Source: Bacillota bacterium
Lineage (GTDB): Bacteria > Bacillota > Clostridia > Peptostreptococcales > Anaerovoracaceae
Reading direction: 5' to 3'
Assembly (NCBI GenBank): GCA_016284575.1
Contig: JAEEPD010000175.1
Location: forward strand, 1-7,510
DNA length: 7,510 nucleotides
Part shown: positions 1 through 5,707 of the stretch, one piece after another
How positions within the stretch are numbered: position 1 is the first letter of the stretch
Layout of the letters: the number at the start of each line of letters is the position of its first letter
Translations under genes and position numbers: made by a program
Notes under the pieces: model-generated
Databases searched by the model: none
What the model saw: only the letters and a program-made list of their open reading frames with translations
What the model was told of the DNA's origin: nothing

Positions 1-1004
1 TTACCGCTTTCTATGGCTGCGATAACGGCGGGCAGAGCGGTTTTCCTGTAGATCGCTATCGTAGGGTAGACCCGCCCGCCGCTGCGGAGCACCAGAGATC
101 CGCTTTCTTTGGGAAGCTCTGCAAAAGCACAGTACATGCGGAAAATGCTGTCCGGCCTTATAAGAGGTGTGTCGCAGGGAAGTATCATGAGGCTGTCCGT
201 TTCGCAGACAGAAAGGACTGCTTCCAGCGCCCCCATGGGACCCAGTCCCTGATGTATGTCCGGTATGCAGGGATAGCTGGTCGTTTTAGTTTCGTTGCTG
301 CTTATGAGTACGCGGTCGAAACAGCGGACGGTATGGAGCAGATGCTCTAAAAAGCTATATTTTCCGAGCTTCAGCAGGGCTTTGTCAGCGCCTCCCATGC
401 GGGAGCCTTTTCCTCCTGCCAGTATTGCGCAGGAAGACTGCCTGATGTATCTCATGGCTTCGCGGCGCAGGCGGGTCCCGTCGATCTTATCTCTGACCCA
501 TCTGCCCAGCAGAGAAGCATCCAGCTCCAGCCTTGTGCAGAGCGTTCCTGCGATAAAGTCGGCCAGACTGTCCGAAGCTTCGATATCCAGGCCTTCGACC
601 ATGGCGGGGAGCACCGCGCAGGCTTCCTCTTTGCTGCCGGGGTGCCAGAACTCGAAATCGATCCCAAAAGCCCTGCCATCTGCCATTAGCAGGTTCCTTG
701 GATTCAGGTCCTCGCTGACCATGAAGCTTCCGGTCTTTTCAGAAAATACCTTCTGGAAAGTGCTCATCCAGTCCGCGAGGGCTTCTGCCGCCGGCAATAA
801 GTCTTCGGCAGCCTCAATCCATTCCGAAAGAGTCACAGCCTCCAGCCTTTCCAGCCGAAGGCTGTTTTTCTCCTGCGATACAAGCTCCGGGGCGAGCCCG
901 CTCCCTTTTATAACGCTGTAGACTTTCAGCTCGTTATCGAAGGAAACGGGGTCCCGGAAGCTTTTGATTATGAATTTTTCGCTGCTTAGAACTGTGTTGT
1001 TCAC
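1..1004 (-). CDS. Kinase-like domain fused to MobA-type molybdenum cofactor guanylyltransferase (3' part beyond window)
   Basis: Translating the minus strand from the GTG at 1004 gives 334 codons open to the window edge. Residues ~10-125 resemble an aminoglycoside-phosphotransferase/RIO-type kinase fold: a VAIK-like Lys14, a helix-C-like Glu25, a catalytic-loop motif SEDLNPRN (Asp99, Asn104; the usual His is Ser97) and a DFG-like IDFE (Asp116). Residues ~191-334 are MobA-like: LAGGKGSRMGGADKALL at 195-211 is the NTP-binding signature with the family's DKAL lysine, and LPCDTP at 275-280 carries the metal-binding Asp278. MobA transfers GMP from GTP to molybdopterin, making the guanine dinucleotide cofactor of DMSO-reductase-family enzymes. 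MobA is usually ~190-200 residues, so perhaps 50 residues lie outside. GTG1004 is the first start after an in-frame TAG and has no good Shine-Dalgarno sequence, suggesting re-initiation from the gene 6 bases upstream. The kinase substrate is unknown. The MobA call is firm; the kinase call is moderate. Confidence 0.85.
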   Translation of the reverse strand, partial: MNNTVLSSEKFIIKSFRDPVSFDNELKVYSVIKGSGLAPELVSQEKNSLRLERLEAVTLSEWIEAAEDLLPAAEALADWMSTFQKVFSEKTGSFMVSEDLNPRNLLMADGRAFGIDFEFWHPGSKEEACAVLPAMVEGLDIEASDSLADFIAGTLCTRLELDASLLGRWVRDKIDGTRLRREAMRYIRQSSCAILAGGKGSRMGGADKALLKLGKYSFLEHLLHTVRCFDRVLISSNETKTTSYPCIPDIHQGLGPMGALEAVLSVCETDSLMILPCDTPLIRPDSIFRMYCAFAELPKESGSLVLRSGGRVYPTIAIYRKTALPAVIAAIESG

Positions 1005-1010
1005 GTGCTG

Positions 1011-1520
1011 CTATTTCTGTTTTTCTACAAGAGTTTTGCATGCCGCCACGAGGGAATTCTCCGGGGCGACGGGGTCGTTGTCAGCGTCCACCAGCTGCAG
1101 GGCGCCGAAGGTGCAGCCCTTTACGCAGGCGGGCAGAAGTCCTGCTCTGATGCGGTCTATGCAGCCGTTGCACTTGCGCATCTTGTTGTCCGGCCCGAAG
1201 GTGGGGGCCCCGAAGGGGCAGGCCATGGCGCAGCTGTGGCAGCCTATGCAGTAGGTGTTGTCATAAAGGGTCAGATTGGTCTCCGGGTCCTTATAGAGGC
1301 AGCCGGAGGGGCAGGCCTGTATGCAGGGGGCGTTGTCGCAGTGCATGCAGGACATGGAGTAATACTCTATGGCTCCTGTCTTTCTGGTCTCCTGGCGGAA
1401 CACCACCCGGTAGGGTCTCTGACCGGTGGAAAGATCTATGTCGTTCTGGTCCATGCAGGCCACAGCGCAGGCGCCGCAGGCACAGCATTTGGAAAGATCA
1501 AGTTCAAGTTTTAAAGCCAT
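1011..1520 (-). CDS. Four-cluster [4Fe-4S] electron-transfer subunit of a molybdopterin oxidoreductase
   Basis: This 169-residue ferredoxin-like protein is of the DmsB/PsrB/formate-dehydrogenase-beta type. Counting from the chosen start, four cysteine groups are visible. CxxCxxCxxxC lies at 12-22 (with an extra Cys13), CxxCxxxxCxxxC at 58-70, CxxCxxCxxxCP at 91-102, and CxxCx11CxxxC at 117-136. Together they can hold four [4Fe-4S] clusters. In this family the subunit passes electrons between a redox partner and the Mo/W catalytic subunit. There is no signal peptide or membrane helix, so it should be cytoplasmic. Two adjacent ATGs exist (1523 and 1520). I chose 1520 because the AAGGAGG at 1526-1532 lies five bases before it and only two before the other. 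The start overlaps the TGA of the upstream catalytic gene. The sequence beyond the last cluster is a short tail of ~30 residues. Confidence 0.93.
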   Translation of the reverse strand: MALKLELDLSKCCACGACAVACMDQNDIDLSTGQRPYRVVFRQETRKTGAIEYYSMSCMHCDNAPCIQACPSGCLYKDPETNLTLYDNTYCIGCHSCAMACPFGAPTFGPDNKMRKCNGCIDRIRAGLLPACVKGCTFGALQLVDADNDPVAPENSLVAACKTLVEKQK

Positions 1521-3643
1521 CATATCCTCCTTATATTGCAGTATGCGCTGCGGTATGCCGGGAAGCCGGTGTAGGGATCCAGGTTGTCGCCGTTGAGCAG
1601 GCTGTTGATGTCCTTTTCTCTGTAGCCGTGGTAGATGAATACGTCGCCCTCCATGACGGTGGCGGTGGGTATGGCCTTGAAGCTGAGGGAGCCCTTGTCT
1701 GTGGTTATCTCCACATCGTCTCCGAACTCTATGCCCAGGCGGTCTGCATCCTCGAGGCTCATCTCAACGGAGGGCTCGGGCTGCAGGCTCCTCTCCCAGG
1801 GCACATCGTGGAGTCTGGAATGGATGGCGTTCGGAAGCCTTGCACCTGCGCAGAGCAGGAAGGGGTACTTCTCCGGATCCGGATTCCAGGGCGGAGTGTA
1901 GGTGGGCAGAGGATCCAGGCCCCATTCGGGGTGGTCTGCAATGATGGTGGAATAGAGCTCGAACTTGCCCGTGGGAGTGGGTATGCCGTGCTCAAGCCAG
2001 TAGCCGGTAGGCCAGGCGGGCTTAAAGCCGGGCAGGGTGATGGGCTGGTCCTGCTCCTTCAGTTCCTCCACGGTTATGGGCAGGTCCTTGATGATGTATC
2101 TGATGCACTCATCGTAGCCGGCTTTAAGAAGATCGTCATCCAGATCCATGGCGTTGGCCAGGAAGCTCAGGATGTCCGGATCGGACTTTGACTCGCCAAG
2201 GGGCTCGATGGCAGGCTTGCTGAAGAATACCTTGCCGCCGGGATAGCCGATGAACTGGCCTCTTTCCACGGAGGTGCAGGCGGGAAGCACGATGTCCGCG
2301 TACTTGGCGGAATCGGTGATGAACAGGTCCACGTCCACGAACATCTCCAGCTTCTTCAGGGCCTCGATCATCTTCTTGTCCTCGGGGAACATGCGGAAGT
2401 TCATGCCAAGGGCCAGCAGGCACTTTACGGAGTTTTCGTCGTCCGCCAGGATGTTGTCAGCCAGCTTGTTGGCCTGCATGTCCTTCCTCAGGTAGTACCA
2501 GAGGGGGAATTCCTTTGAGCCTATGGCGGGAGCCGCGTCCCTGGGGAAGCGCTCGCTTTCGAAGTGATGCTCGTTGGTGGGGAAGCCGTTGGCTCTCTCC
2601 ATGAAGCTGAAGGGAGTTATCTGCTGGCCGCCCTTTACGTCAACGTTGCCGGTTATTATGAGCAGGGACATCATGGCCCTGTAGTTCTGCATGCCGTTTT
2701 TGTGGTGGCCTAGGGTGCTGCTCTCGGGGGTGACTATGCCTTTGCAGCCGTGGATCATCTCCGCGGCCCTGATTATGTCAGCTGCGGGAACGCCGGTCAG
2801 CTCTTCGCCCTTTTCGGGTGTGAACTGAGCTGCGTATTCCTTGTACTGCTCAAAGCCGTAAACGTATTTGTCGATGTAGTCCTTGTCTATCCAGTCATTC
2901 TTGATCAGCACGTTGGCAATGGCCAGGGCCAGGGCGCCGTCTGTGCCCAGGTGGGGACGCAGGTGCAGGTCCGCCAGCCTCTGGCTTGCGGGGGTGATGC
3001 GCGGGTCGATGATGATGACCTTCATCTTCCTGCCGTCCTTGTTCCTGATGGTGTTGTTGACCACCGGATAGCGGGAGTGGAAGCCGTTCATGCCCCAGCC
3101 AAGGAGCATCTCAGCGTTGCCCATGTCCATGCCCATGGATTCGCCGGAGGCTATCTGCCAGGCCATGGCGCCGGAGGTGAAGCAGGAGCTGGACTCGGTG
3201 CCGTAGTGCTGGGAGCCGAAAACGTGGGCGAAGCGCCTGAGCATGAAGCGGTAGTATTTGCTGTAGCCGGAGAAGAAGGCAGCCTTGTCTGCGCCGAAGT
3301 CCTTTCTTACCTGCAGGAACTTGTCGGCTATGAGCCTTCCTGCCTCCTCCCAGCTGATGCGCTCAAACTTGCCCTCACCTTTTTCGCCCACTCTCTTGAG
3401 GGGGTAGAGCACACGGTCCTCTCTGTAAACGTACTGACGGTTTCCCGCGCCCTTGGTGCAGAGCTTGCCGTTGCTTACGGGATAGCCCTCGGTGCCCTCG
3501 ATCTTGACGATCTTTCCATCCTTGACGTGGACATCCAGGCCGCAGTGCATGCCCGGAGAGCAGATGTCACAGAGGGAGTGCTTTATTACGATCCCGCTGT
3601 CTTCTCCGGGGATCTTGCCTTTTTCGTAATTAATGTTCTGCAT
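1520..3643 (-). CDS. Molybdopterin (bis-MGD) oxidoreductase, catalytic subunit of the DMSO reductase family
   Basis: The protein has 707 residues and a typical domain order. An N-terminal [4Fe-4S] motif uses Cys25, Cys28, Cys34 and Cys62, followed by Lys64 in LCTKG and the family-typical VKDGKIVKIEG stretch. Molybdopterin-binding segments include IDPRITPAS (212-220) and TGNVDVKGG (331-339). A C-terminal molybdopterin dinucleotide-binding domain spans ~594-707 and ends in DPYTGFPAYRSAYC. Cys154 in the segment GTESSSCF is the likely Mo/W ligand by position (inference). There is no twin-arginine signal, so the enzyme should act in the cytoplasm, unlike exported respiratory reductases. The ATG at 3643 has GGAGGG nine bases upstream and overlaps the flavoprotein gene by 14 bases. 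The flavoprotein and Fe-S neighbours suggest an NAD(P)H-linked reductase or a dehydrogenase working in the reverse direction. The substrate is not recognisable. Confidence 0.93.
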   Translation of the reverse strand: MQNINYEKGKIPGEDSGIVIKHSLCDICSPGMHCGLDVHVKDGKIVKIEGTEGYPVSNGKLCTKGAGNRQYVYREDRVLYPLKRVGEKGEGKFERISWEEAGRLIADKFLQVRKDFGADKAAFFSGYSKYYRFMLRRFAHVFGSQHYGTESSSCFTSGAMAWQIASGESMGMDMGNAEMLLGWGMNGFHSRYPVVNNTIRNKDGRKMKVIIIDPRITPASQRLADLHLRPHLGTDGALALAIANVLIKNDWIDKDYIDKYVYGFEQYKEYAAQFTPEKGEELTGVPAADIIRAAEMIHGCKGIVTPESSTLGHHKNGMQNYRAMMSLLIITGNVDVKGGQQITPFSFMERANGFPTNEHHFESERFPRDAAPAIGSKEFPLWYYLRKDMQANKLADNILADDENSVKCLLALGMNFRMFPEDKKMIEALKKLEMFVDVDLFITDSAKYADIVLPACTSVERGQFIGYPGGKVFFSKPAIEPLGESKSDPDILSFLANAMDLDDDLLKAGYDECIRYIIKDLPITVEELKEQDQPITLPGFKPAWPTGYWLEHGIPTPTGKFELYSTIIADHPEWGLDPLPTYTPPWNPDPEKYPFLLCAGARLPNAIHSRLHDVPWERSLQPEPSVEMSLEDADRLGIEFGDDVEITTDKGSLSFKAIPTATVMEGDVFIYHGYREKDINSLLNGDNLDPYTGFPAYRSAYCNIRRI
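1526..1532 (-). promoter_or_regulatory. Strong Shine-Dalgarno for the Fe-S subunit, inside the upstream gene
   Basis: AAGGAGG on the minus strand is embedded in the last codons of the molybdopterin subunit, where it helps encode the terminal Ile-Arg-Arg-Ile. It is five bases from the ATG at 1520 and two from the ATG at 1523, which favours 1520 as the real start. The arrangement implies coupled translation of catalytic and electron-transfer subunits. Confidence 0.8.
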
Positions 3644-4904
3644 AAACGTGGCCCTCCAGTTTTTCTATGAAGGAGGGCTTCAGGCCCTCTTTTATAAGTA
3701 TGCCCTTCTGTATGGGTGAGATGTCCCCGGCGCTGCCCTCCATGATGGCATAGAGGTAATTCTTGATGGCTCCGCTGATGCGGTAGTTGTCAAGGATGTT
3801 TACGCCTACCAGCCTGCCCTCCTGTACCACAGCCTCAACGAACAGTCCCTTGTGGATGTCGCCCGAATACAGGACCTCGCCCTTCAGGCGGTTGTCGCCG
3901 AAGCCTATGAAGTCCATGTCCATGAAGTGGGTGATGTTGTGCAGGAAGTTGCCGTCGAAGTCCGCGGGCTTTCCGCTCATGTTGGCGCCTGCGGTGGTGC
4001 CCTGGTGAGCGGCGTTGGCCCAGAGGCCGATGATCATGGTGTTGCTGCTCTGCAGCTCGTTGCCCTCGCAGCAGTCGCCTGCGGCAAAAATGTCGGGGTC
4101 GGAGGTGCACATGCGCTCATCCACCACGATGCCGCGGTTGACCTTCACCTGTTCGGGGTCCACCACAGCGGTGTTGGCGCGGGTGCCTATGCACAGAACT
4201 ATCAGGTCTGCGTCGATGACAGAGCCGTCGTTCATGGTGCAGTGATAGATATCGCCGTCCTTTTGGGCGCTCTTAAGAGCGTTCCCAAGAGCCAGCTTTA
4301 CTCCCTTGGCTTCGATGCGGTCTCCTATCTCCTTTGCCACATCGTCGTAGGCTGCCAGGGGGAACATCTTGGTCGCCATATCTGCCAGAACGGTTTCGAT
4401 TCCGCGGTTGACCAGCAGCTCCACCACCTTGATGCCTACCATGGATGCGCCTACCACCAGAGCCTTCTTATGGGGAGTGCTGTCCAGCTCCTCCCTGAGC
4501 TTGATGGCGTCGAATACTGTGCGCATGTAGAATGCATCTGCGGGGTCCAGGCCTTCGAATCTGGGAGCGAAGGCAGAGGCTCCGCTGGAGATCAGCAGCT
4601 TGTCGTAGCTTACGGTCTCGCCGCTGTCAAGAAGCAGGGTCCTGGCCTTTGCGTCCACCTTGGAGACCTTAACATCCTTGTGCATGTCAAGCTTCAGCTC
4701 CTCTTCGATCTTGTCGAGGGTGCCGAAGGGGAACAGCGCTTCAAAGGGTATACGGTCCGCCACGTAGTAGGTGGTGAGCATGGGGTTGTAGGGGGCATAG
4801 GAATGGTCGCTGTATACGCTGATCTTCCCGTCGGGGTCGTTCTCGCGTATGGTTTTGGCGGCGTAATAGCCGGCGCAGCCAAAACCGACGATGACATAAT
4901 GCAT
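3630..4904 (-). CDS. FAD-dependent NAD(P)H oxidoreductase, pyridine nucleotide-disulfide oxidoreductase family
   Basis: The 424-residue protein is of the rubredoxin-reductase/NirB N-terminal type. It begins directly with an FAD-binding Rossmann motif, GFGCAG at 7-12. The segment YAPYNPMLTTYYV (36-48) takes the place of the active-site Cys region of NADH oxidases and lacks that Cys, so peroxide or CoA-disulfide chemistry is unlikely. A second dinucleotide motif, GASMVG (152-157), is followed by Asp175 at the end of the next strand, which hints at NADH rather than NADPH. DIFAAGD at 271-277 is the second FAD motif. A C-terminal domain of ~100 residues follows. The start at 4904 has AAGGAGG nine bases upstream. 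As first gene of the operon, it probably feeds electrons from NADH to the Fe-S subunit (inference). The physiological direction is unknown. Confidence 0.9.
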   Translation of the reverse strand: MHYVIVGFGCAGYYAAKTIRENDPDGKISVYSDHSYAPYNPMLTTYYVADRIPFEALFPFGTLDKIEEELKLDMHKDVKVSKVDAKARTLLLDSGETVSYDKLLISSGASAFAPRFEGLDPADAFYMRTVFDAIKLREELDSTPHKKALVVGASMVGIKVVELLVNRGIETVLADMATKMFPLAAYDDVAKEIGDRIEAKGVKLALGNALKSAQKDGDIYHCTMNDGSVIDADLIVLCIGTRANTAVVDPEQVKVNRGIVVDERMCTSDPDIFAAGDCCEGNELQSSNTMIIGLWANAAHQGTTAGANMSGKPADFDGNFLHNITHFMDMDFIGFGDNRLKGEVLYSGDIHKGLFVEAVVQEGRLVGVNILDNYRISGAIKNYLYAIMEGSAGDISPIQKGILIKEGLKPSFIEKLEGHVYAEH

Positions 4905-4963
4905 AATTGTCTCCCTCCTTAATCAGATCATGTGAAACTATAAATCGGCATACTAAAAAACAC

Positions 4964-4977
4964 GTATACTGATATAC
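4964..4977. repeat. Small inverted repeat in the divergent intergenic region
   Basis: GTATA and TATAC are separated by CTGA, giving five-base perfect arms next to the candidate promoter. On the minus-strand reading it lies just downstream of the proposed -10, a place where a repressor could bind. The arms are short and AT-rich, so chance is a real alternative. Confidence 0.25.
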
Positions 4978-4984
4978 CAATATA

Positions 4985-5013
4985 ATTGTACAGGTACGGG
5001 TAAAATTAAACAA
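4985..5013 (-). promoter_or_regulatory. Candidate sigma-70-type promoter of the molybdoenzyme operon
   Basis: On the minus strand, TTGTTT (5013-5008) and TACAAT (4990-4985) are separated by 17 bases, about 80 bases before the flavoprotein start. The -10 matches five of six consensus positions and the -35 three of six. A plus-strand TATAAT at 4981-4986 overlaps the same spot and could serve the opposite direction, although no good -35 accompanies it. The whole stretch 4905-5060 is strikingly AT-rich compared with the genes around it and holds no ORF worth calling. Confidence 0.4.
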
Positions 5014-5061
5014 TAATCAAAACATTATATATCTTAAGTAATGATTAAAAAAAACTGATAG

Positions 5062-5422
5062 GACAGCAGGGAGCACTTCCAGAGCATGTGCAGCCAGCTG
5101 GGGCCCGAGGAGCTGAGGCGACCGTCCGGGCGGCCTTTTACGACGGGCCGCCCATTCAGATAGGCTACTGCAACGGTCGGAACAGCACATATAACGGCTT
5201 CGAGTACCATAAGGGCAGCGAAATAAATGTGGCTGCCTGCGATTTCATGCTGGTGCTGGGCCACAGCTATGATATACTGGATTCGACCAGCTATGATATC
5301 AGAAATGCTCAGGTCTTCTTCAGAAGAACAAGTGGGTGATAGCCCACCCGGAAAGAAAGCCCCTGATCGACCAGGGCGCCTGGTCTGGAGTGCTGGGAGA
5401 AAACAAGGAGCTTAAGTATTAA
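5062..5422 (+). pseudogene. Decayed DUF4867-family gene (three reading frames)
   Basis: Three pieces of one apparent protein lie in order but in different frames. The first (from 5062, after stops at 5056 and 5059) reads as a helix around REHFQSMCSQLGPEELRR. The second covers ~5121-5318 and contains PIQIGYCNGRNSTYNGFEYH, then GSEINVAACDFMLVLG. The third, ~5325-5422, contains NKWVIAHPERKPLI and ends GENKELKY before TAA. From memory these match the middle and C-terminus of DUF4867 proteins, which are roughly 200 residues and of unknown function. About 80-90 residues between the second and third pieces are missing, and the join changes frame. No start codon is in frame with the first piece. At least one frameshift (near 5115-5130) and one internal deletion (near 5315-5328) are therefore needed. 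A GTG at 5088 could start an 83-codon product, but its first residues are not family-like. The family call is from recall. Confidence 0.65.
5264..5299 (+). repeat. 12-base direct repeat inside the DUF4867 remnant
   Basis: CAGCTATGATAT occurs at 5264-5275 and 5288-5299, a 24-base period that keeps frame and encodes two SYDI copies. The spacing of surrounding residues still fits the family, so it is probably a coding coincidence and not a duplication. Confidence 0.6.
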
Positions 5423-5426
5423 TATA

Positions 5427-5442
5427 GGGGGCAGCTGCCCCC
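5427..5442. repeat. Perfect 16-base GC palindrome between two gene remnants
   Basis: GGGGGCAGCTGCCCCC is its own reverse complement. It begins four bases after the DUF4867 remnant stop and ends just before the ribosome binding site of the next ORF. As RNA it could form a short stem only with an unpaired centre; as DNA it could be a dimeric protein site. No T-run follows, so it is not a standard terminator. Confidence 0.6.
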
Positions 5443-5455
5443 ACAGAGGAATATT

Positions 5456-5632
5456 ATGAAACCATTCAAAATTGCATATCTGCCCATAGGAGTGCCCACC
5501 TTCCATCTGGAGATCGTGACCAGGACCGTTGAGGAAGGCTGGGAGCCCCATTACGCGGTCATCTACGGCGACGCCGCTGCGGAGCTGGAGATACTTGCGC
5601 GCATGCTGGACATGGAGGTCCTGCGTTTCTAA
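5456..5632 (+). pseudogene. Collapsed L-fucose/L-arabinose isomerase-like gene (58 codons)
   Basis: An ATG with a good ribosome site (AGAGGA, five bases upstream) opens a 58-residue frame. Its first ~18 residues, including KIAYLPIGVPTFHLE, look like the N-terminus of an L-fucose/L-arabinose isomerase-family protein. The last ~40 residues, around EEGWEPHYAVIYGDAAAELE and ending EVLRF, look like the C-terminus of the same kind of enzyme. Family members are roughly 450-600 residues, so about 400 residues would have been lost in an in-frame deletion. No catalytic metal site remains, so isomerase activity is not expected. The adjoining DUF4867 remnant has a similar internal loss, suggesting decay of one sugar-catabolic operon. 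The alternative is a genuine small unrelated protein; the family match is from memory and modest. Confidence 0.5.
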
Positions 5633-5660
5633 AGACAGAATAAAATATAGTTTTTATAGT
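5632..5660 (+). promoter_or_regulatory. Candidate promoter for the RocB-like peptidase
   Basis: AAGACA at 5632-5637 and TATAGT at 5655-5660 are spaced by 17 bases in a small AT-rich patch directly after the isomerase remnant. The -35 matches four of six and the -10 five of six consensus positions. Transcription from here would begin near the stem-loop that follows, placing it in the leader of the peptidase mRNA. Confidence 0.35.
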
Positions 5661-5688
5661 GAAGCCCTGCACCAACCCGCAGGGCTTC
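5661..5688 (+). other. Perfect 10-bp stem-loop in front of the peptidase gene
   Basis: GAAGCCCTGC (5661-5670) pairs completely with GCAGGGCTTC (5679-5688) around the eight-base loop ACCAACCC. It ends six bases before the ribosome site AGGAAG (5695-5700). There is no T-run on either strand, so it is not a classical intrinsic terminator. It could stabilise the mRNA 5' end, influence access to the ribosome site, or be a relic terminator of the decayed operon. Confidence 0.65.
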
Positions 5689-5707
5689 GGAGACAGGAAG
5701 AAAGATC

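Noticed and set aside
295..921. Plus-strand open frame of 208 codons
   Set aside because: It lies antisense to the kinase-MobA gene, whose motifs are clear; its product is low-complexity Ser/Arg-rich with no recognisable family.
1520..3643. Assignment as a catechol dehydroxylase or acetylene hydratase
   Set aside because: Some features recall gut molybdoenzymes, but no substrate-determining residue can be read without alignment, so I left the substrate open.
2750..3670. Plus-strand open frame of 306 codons opposite the molybdopterin subunit
   Set aside because: Ala/Val/Gly-rich shadow caused by GC-biased third codon positions of the true gene.
3852..4922. Plus-strand open frame of 356 codons opposite the flavoprotein
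   Set aside because: Same kind of GC-driven shadow; the opposite strand has three nucleotide-binding motifs and a strong ribosome site.
5008..5030. Possible FNR-type box (TTGAT and partner) upstream of the redox operon
   Set aside because: Only one half-site fits; the second half does not match ATCAA at the required spacing.
4905..5060. Molybdenum-cofactor or other riboswitch in the leader of the redox operon
   Set aside because: The leader is short and AT-rich with no strong stems; nothing resembles a conserved aptamer.
5332..5347. Small hairpin GTGGG/CCCAC
   Set aside because: It falls within the coding remnant NKWVIAHPE and is explained by codon choice.
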